Source of the DNA: Phoenix dactylifera | Taxonomy: Eukaryota > Streptophyta > Magnoliopsida > Arecales > Arecaceae | DNA length: 64,000 bases | Assembly (NCBI RefSeq): GCF_009389715.1 | Contig: NC_052395.1 | Span: forward strand, 20,808,493 to 20,872,492 | Direction of reading: 5' to 3' | Shown here: positions 48,417-58,800 of the stretch, piece by piece | Layout: every line of letters starts with the position of its first letter | Position numbering within the stretch: position 1 is the first letter of the stretch | The notes under the pieces: generated by a model | The model's database searches: none | The model's input: the letters and a program-made list of their open reading frames with translations, nothing else | What the model was told of the DNA's origin: nothing | Made by a program: the position numbers and the translations under genes

Positions 48417-49533
48417 CTGAAAATATAGAAATTCAATGTTAGACTATATCAAAGAAAATAATTCAATTGCATACATAAATGATAAATGATAAAACAAGCC
48501 AAAAAAGAAACAAGTTACTTCTTGGAATCTACATGATTGGGTTTTGTGATAAATAATTCAATGTTACTTCAATTGCATACATAAATGATAATTCAAAAGT
48601 ATACGACTCGTAAACTCAAGACATAACTCAATAATAGACTTTACCTAAAACTATGCCGCAGTTCTTAGTTTTTGTTTTTAGTTTTTGTTCGTTAACTAAT
48701 GTTGTGGTTTTATTATTTGATAGAGCATTTGATATGAGATAATCATTCCAAGATCAAGAATGACATCGATGAAGGTAACAAGATCATCATATTTGGATGC
48801 ACCATGTTAATGCTATATGATAATGATTCTAAATTATCCCTACTTCTCAAATTACTATCTAATCTAGTAATGAAAAACTTGTCCTTGATGTTGGGTATCC
48901 AATTCACCCTAAGGACGTGATCTAGGCTAAAATTTGGGAATAAAAATAATCCTTAGTCTAGCAACAGAAAAAAAAAAAAATTTGGATTCGGCCCCATGGG
49001 GACCAAGATACATTGGGTCGGCCCCATGGGGCCGAACCGAAGGCACTGGTTCAAAGAACCAGTGCCGAACGATTTGGGGAGGCGGGGGGGGGGAGCTACC
49101 TCGAGGTGGTCGTGGAGGCGCCGGCGAGGTGCTCGTTGCTCGAGAGATGGCCGGGGAGGTGGTTCCAGGAGAAGCCGGCGAGGTGGTCGGAGATCGGGAG
49201 AATGCCGGCGACGAGAGGGAGAAGGGAGAACGGGGGGGTTTTGGGCGTTGGCGAGGTGCTTTGGGCGGAACAGTTCAAAGGGAGACGGAGGGGGTTTGGC
49301 CGCCGGCGAGGTGCTTGAGGCGAGGTTTTTTGGGCGGAAGGGAGAAGCCGGCGGGTGTTTTGGAGGGGAAGAGCGGGGTGGGGGGGGTTTGGGGGGTGTA
49401 GAGAGCAATTTAGGTGAGGGGGTGGGGAGGGTGGGGGGTAATTTAGAAATTTTTAATTTTTTAGGGGTGTCCTTAGCAAATGGGGGGGGGGGGGGGGGGG
49501 GTGTAGAGAGTATTTAATTTTTTTTTAATTTTT
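48417..49533. other. Right subterminal region of the MULE
   Basis: 48.4-48.95 kb is AT-rich and non-coding. From about 48,960 it is very G-rich, with repeats of CCGGCGAGGTG and GGCCCCATGGGG, an inverted CACTGGTTCAAAGAACCAGTG at 49,042-49,064, and a run of 20 G at 49,482-49,501. Open frames on both strands reflect composition, not coding. Confidence 0.5.
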
Positions 49534-49588
49534 GGGGGGGTGTCCTGAGCAATAGGGGGGGGTGTATATAGAACCACCCTATTTTCAT

Positions 49589-50464
49589 TCATTTATAATG
49601 GATCTCTTGTAAACACTTTCAAGCTACGAGAAGCTTGAGATATGAATATCTTCTTTCCGTTGAACAAATATAATTTTTTAGTTCCATCATTTTGTTTTGT
49701 ATTATCTTTATCTTTTGTCATAAAGTCAAATTCCCAAACGCATGTCCTAAAATATATCACAAAAATGAAAAAGAAAATCATCCATACCTTTTTTTTTCCA
49801 ATACCTCCCAAGCCAAATCAAGCAGGAGCTACTTCGAAGTTTCTGCCGTGGTGGGCGAACCTGCCATTGGAAAATCAGATCCATAGTCATCAGCACTGGC
49901 ATGAAACCTTGGGCTTCGTAAAAACAAGGTGAGACCATGGGAGACGGAAAGAGAAGAAACGGGATGGAATAGAGGAGGAAAGGAAGAGGATACTGGCTAG
50001 AGATAGACATATCAAGAACCATCCAAATCTGATCCGTTAGTCTGGGAGCAAAAACCCAAGCTGATAATTCGATAGATCATTAGGATCTTTCGAATCCCAG
50101 TCCAGATCTTTGTCGAACTGAACAGATCAGCTAGCAGAGCTAGGGCTTGTGAGGGGCTGAGGCGGAGAGTCCTACCTGCACGGCATGGTGTCGGACGGCG
50201 GCGGATCTGTCGGTGGCTGGAAAATTTCATTGGTTTGGAAGAGGGAAAGTGAGAGACGAGGCGATGCCCGGGAGTTGTTTTGCGAGGTTGAGGTGAAGAA
50301 GAGGGCGAAGAGGAATATCGGCGCACATAAATTTCTAGTTTCCGAGAACCAAGCGAGTCTTAAAAACCCTAGCCTCCTCTTTTTCTACTTTTTGTTTTGG
50401 ATACCGCGTAACGGCCAGCAGCGGCAGCCTCACGCCGTTACAGTTTCATCAGACTGAATAGCTC
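49589..50464 (-). other. Possible minus-strand promoter and first exon
   Basis: AAACCCTAG-type telo motif near 50,361-50,371, a purine/CT-rich leader, then an ATG at 50186 and a good donor (CCGTGCAG followed by GTAGGA) after 50176. This would give a first coding exon of only 11 bases, so the gene could not be followed. The MULE inserted about 0.6 kb downstream. Confidence 0.2.
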
Positions 50465-50903
50465 GCGGAGAGTACTCAGCCCAGCCCATATCATCACAAG
50501 GCTGCTGCATCCCCTCTAAAACCATTGTTGGCTAAGCCCTCCAAGTTCGAAACGCGCATGTGTTGATTGAATTATAGAGATCGAATATTTTCTACTTGGA
50601 TGCGGAGTCTGAGAGGGCTTATTGGTCCGCTGCTAGCCTCGGTGGTGCTAGATGTGACGTACTCACATGGAGAGTAACCGTGCTGGAGCTTAGACAAGTG
50701 ACGAGCCGAGCCCACGGATGGAAAGGATATGAGTAAAACCGACTGGCATGCCCAACACACGGTTATTTCTGCCCGTATTGAATATTCTCTTGGCATGGTG
50801 GAGGCTCAGTGGGGTTTGTTACATGGGGGTGGGCTTGTTCCTTCCTCCCCTCTTTCTCTTTTTTTTTAGCCAAAAAAAAGAAAGAAAGAAAGAAAGAAAG
50901 AAG
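50465..50903 (+). mobile_element. tRNA-derived SINE, diverged second copy
   Basis: Colinear with the SINE at 23.3-23.7 kb but on the + strand. Shared blocks include the B-box AAGTTCGAAACGCGC, then GTGACGTACTCACA, GAGCC.GCCCACGG, TATGAGTAAAA, GCCCAACACACG and GGGGGTGGGCTTG. It ends in a poly(A)-like AAAGAAAGAAAG tail. The 5' third is more diverged. I found no clear TSD. Confidence 0.8.
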
Positions 50904-52608
50904 GGGAGTTGTTTTCATTTGGTACATTTCTCAAGAAAATAACATCCACAAATTCTCTTTTTATTTTGTATATTTCTCTTTTTTTGCAAGTCATCATTAC
51001 CTATAAATGGGAACCCACTTGCCACTTGATCGGTATTGCAACTGTAATTCTATTTAACATCTTTTGCAAACCTTGTATACGTATAAATCTTTATTACTTC
51101 GTAGTTCGTATGCATCGTAATCCTAATTTTTGATGCAAGGGCTTGCTTTCGCCACTGCCATTATTAGCCATAAGCTCAGAATTTTCTTGGTACGCACGCA
51201 AGTTTTATACGTAGTTGACCCAAGCCGAGAAACTCTCTCTGCATGAAACATTTAGAAATGTCGTTTGCAATCAGCTGGTTGCATCTTTTATGCAATTCTG
51301 GCATCTATTTGTACCTCTCTTTTTTTAAATTGGTAAGATAGACATGATGCACATAACATGTATAAATACATCCAGGAGAATCAGCATACAAAATCGAGAA
51401 GAAGGAAGAGATAAGTGGAGATCCCACGAGATAACCTCTGTGAGTATTAATATCACCAAGAGTATCCATATTTCACAAGTGAATATTAACAGGTCCAAAA
51501 TAAAGCGACCCTTTTCTCCGGATCCTACTATTTATGGAAAAAAGAAAAACACAATCCCGTTAAATCCTGTTGTGTTTTTTTCTTTTTTTGTCCTGAGGTA
51601 CTCACTTTAAAAATCAATAGATTAGAGCTTATAACACTTGCAAATAAGTATTATGAGAAGCGTTCAGATGGTTAAAATTGCTCTCCCTCAAAATACAATT
51701 CAATCCTCTTTGGTAAGCTTTTACTGCTTAAATCAAATCTAACGTTCTTTATGTTCATCCACAGAGCCTTTGTGTTCATCTACAGAGCCTTTTTGTATGG
51801 TTGATGAATACCATTTTGTGGTATTTTATCCTTGCCATGGCTTTCGCAGGCCAGAAGTTAGTAGTCCTGAATCCTGAGGCACGCTGCAATTTACTCCTTT
51901 TAGTGGCCGATACAAGCGAGTTTCATATGACCTGTCAAAAATTGGCTAATGGTTTTGCATTTTGCATTGGTAATGCAATAGAAAATGTGCTTTATAAAAA
52001 CAAAGGAAAGCAAAAATAAGAACCTGCCATGCCAAAATTTGATGCCACTGAGATGGAGATAATAATAGCAGTGCCTCAAGAAATGCATCCCGATCGCGTC
52101 AAAGCTACCGACTTTGAGAGAAACTTCAACAATTTTTGCAAGCATTTATTTCCAGTTCATAAAATAGCAAATTAAATAACTGAAATCTTTCTTTACAGAA
52201 TTGTAATTCTGATTTTTCTTTACTTGCAACTGCACCTATGACTCCCTCCAGGAGTGCCAAGAGATGCAACTATTCGTGGATTCAGTCTATAGTTGTCAAG
52301 ACTCAGAATGAAAGGACCTTATGCACACCTTCAGACTTTAGCTATAACTTGGAGCTGTTATCAAAATTCTCAGTTCTAGTAATGGCAGCATGTACGGAAC
52401 CATCACATGAAGCACTGGCTTTGCCCTTGAATTAAAGAAAGGTCGTATGGCAGATAGGTAGAGAAAAGGCATACGTTTCATATTTTCAAGTCTTGATATT
52501 TCCAAAATGAATCTTCAAAAATCACCTCTGCATCCATGAGAGATTACTTGAAAGGAATGCTAAGAGACCAGGCTGTCAAGTATCATCAGGAGCAGCTCAA
52601 TGCATTTG
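50904..52608. other. Intergenic DNA, no gene supported
   Basis: AT-rich. A minus-strand stretch at 52,020-52,145 has coding-like composition (SLKVGSFDAIGMHF) and a possible donor, but no family or partner exon was identified, other than perhaps the exon-like piece at 52.8 kb. Confidence 0.3.
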
Positions 52609-52757
52609 GAGGCCTAAGGCGAACTCACTAAGAAGGACTTTTTTTCTTTTTCTTTTATCTTTGAGATCTTTCCTGCAGTGGCCCGGCCTAAGGCGAACTC
52701 ACTAAGAAGGACCTTTTTCCTTTCTATTTTATCTTTGCGGCCTTTCTTGTGGTGAGT
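52609..52757 (+). repeat. 75-bp tandem duplication with GGCCTAAGGCGA core
   Basis: Copy 1 starts at about 52,609 and copy 2 at about 52,685. Both read GGCCTAAGGCGAACTCACTA, AGAAGGAC, then T/C-rich sequence with TTTATCTTTG. The following CCTTAGGCGACCGCCTCAGT resembles the inverted core. Confidence 0.7.
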
Positions 52758-52824
52758 CTTTTTTGGGCCGGGGCCTTAGGCGACCGCCTCAGTCGCCTAA
52801 GGGTTAGGCCAGCCCTCAGTATCA

Positions 52825-52881
52825 TCATCTAGCTTCGGCAGCAATAGCAAAGTTGTAAGCTTTATCCTTGACCTTCCTTGC
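52825..52881 (-). other. Terminal-exon-like segment
   Basis: A strong acceptor (CTTTCTTCTGCAG) precedes 18 codons reading ARKVKDKAYNFAIAAEAR and a stop. This looks like a genuine C terminus, but I found no joined upstream exon and do not recognise it. Confidence 0.25.
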
Positions 52882-53094
52882 CTGCAGAAGAAAGCATACA
52901 ATTGGGGAGAAGAAAAAGTTAACTTCAGTACATGAGAAAAAAGTCGAAACAAGAAGCACTCTAACAAACTCATAATTATCAATTCTTGACCAAGATTTAA
53001 ACATCATTGTTATAGATTTTTTCCTTTCATCCAATAGAAGATGTCAAACCTTTGGATTTGGAGGACCATAATTTCAACTTGCATATTGATACGC

Positions 53095-53175
53095 CACCCA
53101 TATCGGTACCGATACCGAACCGATATGGTACGGTACGCTTGGTACCATCCGGTATAGTATGGTATGGTATACCAT
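53095..53175. repeat. GGTACCG/CGGTACC palindromic repeat
   Basis: Runs of ATCGGTACCGATACCGAACC and GGTACGGTACG-type units, strongly self-complementary. Similar low-complexity blocks are frequent in plant DNA. It recalls the 40-bp units of the MULE intron array only in composition. Confidence 0.5.
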
Positions 53176-53869
53176 GGTGGTGAGTTCTTCAAAGGCATCT
53201 AGTCACAAAAAACCTAGATTGTTTGCAAATACTAAAAGGGATACCAAGACATACTTATGTATGCATCCAGCAAGTCACATGTAAATCACTTAATTTTTGA
53301 TTCCAATTAATCCAACATAGAATCATACTCAAAATTGGACTTGATAATAAGAAAATATGCTAGAATTATTCTACTACAAATATAAAAACTTGGCTAAATT
53401 TGATATTGTCTGAAATGAAAAAATAATTAAAAAATCCATTGAATTTGCCTTAGAAAATGTTGTAGTATTTGCTTGCAAATCCATAGGCTCCTACAATGTT
53501 TGGCATGGTTTGGCCAGTCATAGTATGTGTTGGCTGTATCCCATGCAGAGTTGATGATGGATTGAGCTTGGGCATAGAAAAAGGTCTAATTTTAAATAGG
53601 CCTGGCCAAAAGTCCGATTAAAAATGAATAGAGTTTTAGCCCGTGGCCCAGTCTGTGATCAGCTATAATCCCATGCTACATCAGTTCTCTCCTGGAAGAA
53701 CATGAGTTTTGTTTGCATATTTCCCGAACAATTAACATGTAAAGTCGATGGTATTTATATTTTTTTTGAAAAAATAAATGAAATCTATGTCAGTTAAATG
53801 AATTATGAATACAATCCCGAATTGGATTGATAACTAACGTCAGAAAGTCAGTACAAAAAAAAAAAGTAC
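53176..53869. other. AT-rich intergenic DNA
   Basis: No exon, RNA gene or element end could be supported here. Confidence 0.4.
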
Positions 53870-54230
53870 GTGGATGGCTATTGTATAAAATATAAATCTA
53901 CGTAGCCGTATATATAATATGGCATTTAGGTCTCATTTAAGTTAACTATTTGGCTAATATTCTGTTAAGTTATGAGTTAAATTGTTGGATAAAAATAAAT
54001 ATCAGGAAGATAAGTATAGATTTTTTAAATTATTAGATATAAATATAATTTACCTCTAATCTTAATAGTTTTTGTAATTTACTTACCACTTAGGAGCAAT
54101 TTTGACTTCACAAGTGATGTGAACATGTTTACTAATACTGTTAATTTAACTTAATATAAGTATATTTTTTTAAATTAATAAATTAGTAGATATAAGTGTA
54201 ATAAATATTTATTTATTTTAATGTATGCCT
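53870..54230 (+). repeat. AT-rich dispersed repeat, copy 2
   Basis: Same family as 36,130-36,500 but on the other strand. It contains two related halves (core 53,915-54,090 and a second block 54,095-54,210), each with ACTAATA..., ATAAGTATA and ATTTTTTAAATTA, so it is internally repeated. Confidence 0.6.
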
Positions 54231-54239
54231 CTTGCCCCC

Positions 54240-57200
54240 TGTGGAAAAGAAAATCTTTCGCGAGATGGATGAGTCATGGCCGTCTATACTTCCCCCTCAC
54301 GTGGATCGCACCTGCTAATACTTGTCCCTTGGTCCGTAGCCCTTGCCGACATAACCGTTTCTTTCCCACCTCGTAATATCCTCAGACCGTTCGGAATCCG
54401 GCGATCGTCGCAGCGACGATCATCGCGTCGGCTTTCTTCTGGATCGGTGCTCCTGCATCCATGTCGACACCACCGAGGACGAGAACGACGAGGAGGAGAT
54501 GAAAACGCGGTCCTCCTCGGAGGCAAGATGCGCAATCCATCTCCGCCTTTTTCTCTTTTTTTTTGGGCTTTTCTTTGAAATATAGATATGGTTCTTGATT
54601 TCGGTTTTATATGGTGTTTTCCTTTAACTCCTATTTTTCGTGCTTATTTCTTGAATTCTCGGTTCTTGATTTCTAGTCCAGGTTTTGGTGGAATCTGGAT
54701 TGAGTTCTAGAGTTTTGATGTTATATTAATTTCTGCCCTAACTGTGATATTTTATGTTTTTAATATTGTTCTACGTGATTTTTTTTTTTTCAATTTTAGA
54801 TTTCAATCATCTTTTGTGCCCTGTTGAATGGTAATGGATTTTTTTTTAAAAAAAAAGGATCCAATTGGCTTTTGAGTTGGGAGTTGGATTTGGAATTTAA
54901 ATATACGGCTATCCCATTTATACTCAAATCTTGATTATTATTTTTTTTGTTATCGTTTGCCATGCTTTTCCCGGATGTTACTTCTTTGCAATCTTTCTGA
55001 AGAGTTCGAGATGATATTCTGGTTAGTTATTATAGTCCATATTTGTGTTTATCTTTGTCTATGTCTGCCACATAATGCACCTGCTTAAATGTGAATGCAG
55101 TTATTTAATACAACTTCTGTTGTCTGCCTTTTTCTTCTTGGGATGATATATCTGTGCGGCCTTTTAGGATAATTCAATTTTGGACGATATATTACTGGGG
55201 TCTACCCTTGCGGTTAACTCTGTTTACTGCAGATGTTTTTTTTTTTTGAATGATGTTTGCTGCAGATGTTGGATCTGTTTTTGTCTTGTAGAATCACAAG
55301 AGTTGTGGATGAGTGGCAGTCTCTTATTAGGCTCAATGTTCTGTAATTTCTTGACTATGTCCTCCAAGGATACGACCTGCAGTTTCTTTCAAGGATAATT
55401 TAACTTTAGATGAAAGGATGTAATGTGATATTATTTTGCTCTTTATTTGTTTAAACCATGTAGTTAATGGATCTTCCAAGATCTTATAGTTTGCTTTAAT
55501 AAATTAATTTATGTTAATTGATTTTAGTTTTTTAGTACGCTTAAACTGGTGATGCAATTGTGTTGTGATTTTGGTACCCATGGTATTTTTCTGCTTTAGA
55601 TTATTGGAAGTGCTGTCCATTTAGTACTTTATAGAGAAGTTGAATGCACTGACTTTGTATTTTGTAATATAGAAAAGAATAAAGATATGAAAAATTATTT
55701 AAAAAACTGTAAATGCATGGGATGTACATTTGAATATGTTCAAATATATAAATTATAACCTATTGGCTGACCCAAATAGTGGAGACATGTCTTGATGGCT
55801 ATGGTTATAAATCATAACCATTATTTTACAAAAATAGAGGCTTTAATATTCCACCTGTCAAATATTCTACGGAAAAAAAACCTGTAAGCTTCTAGTAAGG
55901 AAACTTTATTGAAAAAAATAATTCAGAACGGTTAATCTTTGTGAACTTGAACTCAGCACATGCAATGCATGTGACTGGTTAAGAATAAATGATTTGATTG
56001 ATCTTGCGATCTTATAATCTAATGTCATGTTCCTCAGCTAGTGCAATGCATATAACTTATACGAGGAGTAATTTAATGGGTCATTGATTTATCTAATTTT
56101 ACGTCCACATTTTTCCTTTTGTCACTCCAAGAACCGTGCTAATTATGGTCTGTCTAATAGGCCTCTCGTCTACAACCGTGCTGACCAATCAATCACAAGA
56201 TCTCTCTCTCTCTCTCTCTCTGACACACACATTCTGTGGGTATTTTCCTTCTAATTTGGGGTTCAGTTTTAATTTGGGGCCAAAATGCCAATTTTGCCCT
56301 TAACGGTTCATGAAATCATGTCTTGCAGCCGTTTCAGGGAGGTGTTGGGGGAGAGGAAGTTTTTTTTCCTGTTTACTTATTTATCTTTAATTTAACATTC
56401 AGAAATTCAGTTTTATATTTTATATTTTCCATTTTCGTTTATTTTTATATCTGTTTGGCTATCTTGTTTTAAGAACTGCTTCACAGCTGCCATGCCATTT
56501 GACAAGAGGGGATTGGCGTGTCTGACAGCTCGGTGTGATGCAGCTGGGGGCTGTGGTGTAAAGTGCCAATCCTCTTATGACACGTGGCCTTGGAGTTTTT
56601 TTTGTGGTATTTGATTTGGGGCCTCTAAGTATTTTTAGATTTAAAATTCAGTTTCTCAGTTTTTAGTACCTATTGTTTTGTAAATTTTCTTTTTTTGTGT
56701 TTGTCTGAAATTTCAGTTTATAATTTCTTTTCAAATTCAATTTTGTTGTTTATTTTTGTTATATTTTAAGTTATTTTCTGTTTATTTTCCAGCTTCATGT
56801 TCATTTTCTCAAGTTTTCTTTTTCTATTTTCTATTTCTGGTTTTTATTTTTTATCCATTATTTGTTTCTATCCATTTGTTTTTTTGAATTTTGTGTAATT
56901 TTTTATATTATAAATTTAGTTTTATATTTCATTTTATTTTTTATTTTCTCTTTAATTTCATTTGTCATTTCCACTTTCACAAATTCAGTTTGTATTACCA
57001 TTTTTAACTTTTACCTTTTTTCTTGATCTTCAGTTTGTTTTGGATACTTCTTTTATTTTCCTTTTTATTTGATTTTTTTACTTTTTGCTTATTTTCTATC
57101 TGTGCATTCACTCGGTTTCCTTTTTTTTTAATTTTATTTTATTATTTGTTCATTATCTGTTTTTATCTATTCAATCTTTCAGTTTTGGATCCAGGTTTAT

Positions 57201-57340
57201 ATTCTCTTCTTCTTCTCTTTTTTTTCTTTTCTCCCATAAATCCTATCTCATACTTGTGTTTTTGCTTTTTTTAGTTTGTTTGTTTTCTTCTCTTTTTCTG
57301 CATTTCATATAGATTTCTGCTTTTGTTTTTGGAGGATAGT
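54240..57340 (+). other. GC-rich island followed by a T-rich, gene-less stretch
   Basis: 54,280-54,540 is GC-rich with CG dinucleotides, and a frame there reads HVDTTEDENDEEEMKTRSSS; it could be a first exon or CpG-type promoter. From 54,570 to 57,340 the + strand is strongly T-rich without useful ORFs, as in long plant introns or 5' regions. A (TC)n tract lies at about 56,199-56,221. No product is recognised. Confidence 0.3.
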
Positions 57341-58598
57341 AGATTCTTCTGAGATGGATAGAGGAAATGGAGTTATTACCTTGCAAAAATAAACATTTTT
57401 TAAGAATAAGCCCTTGGTTACTTGGTTTTATGGATTATGCATACTTAATGCTGGATCTTCTCTTCAAAACAAACAACAGGAAGTCAAAATGTCTATTTTC
57501 AGAGTTAATTGGTTCACTTTTGCTTAAGGAGGTTTTAATGGCAACATAACATTTGTTGCTTTCTTCTGAGGACTTCTTGTGATAAATAATAAATGACTGT
57601 AGCTATATCCTTGTAAGAATCACCTAGAAATGACTTTAATATATTATAAGAATCATTGCTGAGGTTTTTAAGATGGTCAGAGGGACAAAAAACTATTGCT
57701 TTTGTCAGAAATATCTTTGTCTTTGGTTTGAAATGGTTACATGTGTTCAATCTTCTCTCTAAGTGCTCCCAAAATGGATAGAAACACTGACCATCTTGTT
57801 CTTGATTGGATTGTTTCACAGTTCTTGGTGTTAGAGGATTGCAAGTATGTTTGAAATTGAAATGAAAAATTTGCAATTTCACTGAATCTCACTGCTAGTG
57901 GGCTTTCCAGTATTTGTTGATCCATTCTTTCACAGATATTTAGTCAACGATCAAAGTCATAATATAATTTACTATTATGCTGTGTTCAATGATTAAAAAT
58001 AAATCCCTTATTTTATAAATCTATGACTGATGATCTTCAGATGTTTTTTTTATAATTTTTTTTTTTACTTTTTGTAATGGTTGAACTTTTATGTTAATAT
58101 TTTGATAGCACTATTGTTGCTTATATCATATTCTTGTGGGCATGGTGTTCCTGTAACTGTGTTGATGCTCTGTAGATATTATAGAGGATGATGGTACGGA
58201 TCTTTTGCTTTGGCAATCAGGAATGCTATAGCAGGTTTGCAATAAATTAGATTTCTTTTAACTGAATCTATATCCTTGTAAGAATCATCTATTTGTCGAT
58301 TTGTTTTTACTTAAGTTGGCTATTGTGCTCTAAAGTTTCTTGGTATCTCTGAGATGGATGAAGAGAACTGATGCTATGATCTTGTCAAAATCATCTCATT
58401 CTTTTTGTTCGGTTGGTTGTCATGTGTCACTCGGTCGTCTGGACTTCCTTGTTGGGATTCTTTAAGATGGCTAACTGAGAAGAAAAACGGCAATGCAATA
58501 TTGTCAGAAATGTCTGCTTATTTTGTTTAAATTGGTGCATTAAACTTGATTTCCTCTTGCCGGCATATCTGGATGAATAGAGCCATTTGATCATCTCG

Positions 58599-58629
<31 letters not shown>

Positions 58630-58650
58630 ATGTGGCGTTATAATTTAATT

Positions 58651-58800
58651 GCAGGAATTTTTGATATTGGAAACATGTACTATAAGAAATTGGATATTTT
58701 TTGTTAGGAAAGTTAGCCAGTATTTGTCCATATTGTCTGAGGCTGATAGTGTCTTTTTTCCTATCATCTTCTGCAGGAATTTTTGATATTGGAAACATGT
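58651..58800 (+). repeat. Perfect 28-bp direct repeat, 122 bp apart
   Basis: GCAGGAATTTTTGATATTGG plus AAACATGT occurs at 58651-58678 and 58773-58800. Each follows a T/C-rich stretch and could act as a splice acceptor plus exon start. Confidence 0.85.

Larger units (their letters stand above)
43691..49588 (+). mobile_element. Intact-looking MULE with TIRs and 9-bp TSD
   Basis: Element proper 43700-49579 (5,880 bp). The termini are inverted copies: GGGGGGTTCTATATACACC on the left and the complement of GGGTGGTTCTATATACACCC on the right. They extend through TATTGCTAAGGACACCCC over about 45 bp, with one or two substitutions and variable C-run length. The flanks are TATTTTCAT at 43691-43699 and 49580-49588, a perfect 9-bp duplication as expected of Mutator-like elements. 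It carries a complete transposase-OTU gene on + and a PMD terminal exon on -. It inserted into the right-hand end of the older Ulp1-bearing MULE, so it is the younger layer. A diverged inner copy of the terminus lies at about 49,465-49,515. Confidence 0.93.

Noticed and set aside
48953-49517. 150-170-codon Gly/Arg/Pro-rich frames in the right end of the MULE
   Set aside because: Open on several frames of both strands because of G-rich repeats; no protein-like pattern.
42808-49588. One large MULE carrying Ulp1, transposase-OTU and PMD together
   Set aside because: The 9-bp duplication and TIRs put the boundary at 43,700, so the Ulp1 remnant belongs to an older neighbour.
53095-53175. Relationship of the GGTACCG block to the 40-bp array in the MULE intron
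   Set aside because: Similarity is in composition (GGTAC, CCGATAC) and not in a shared unit, so common origin is not supported.
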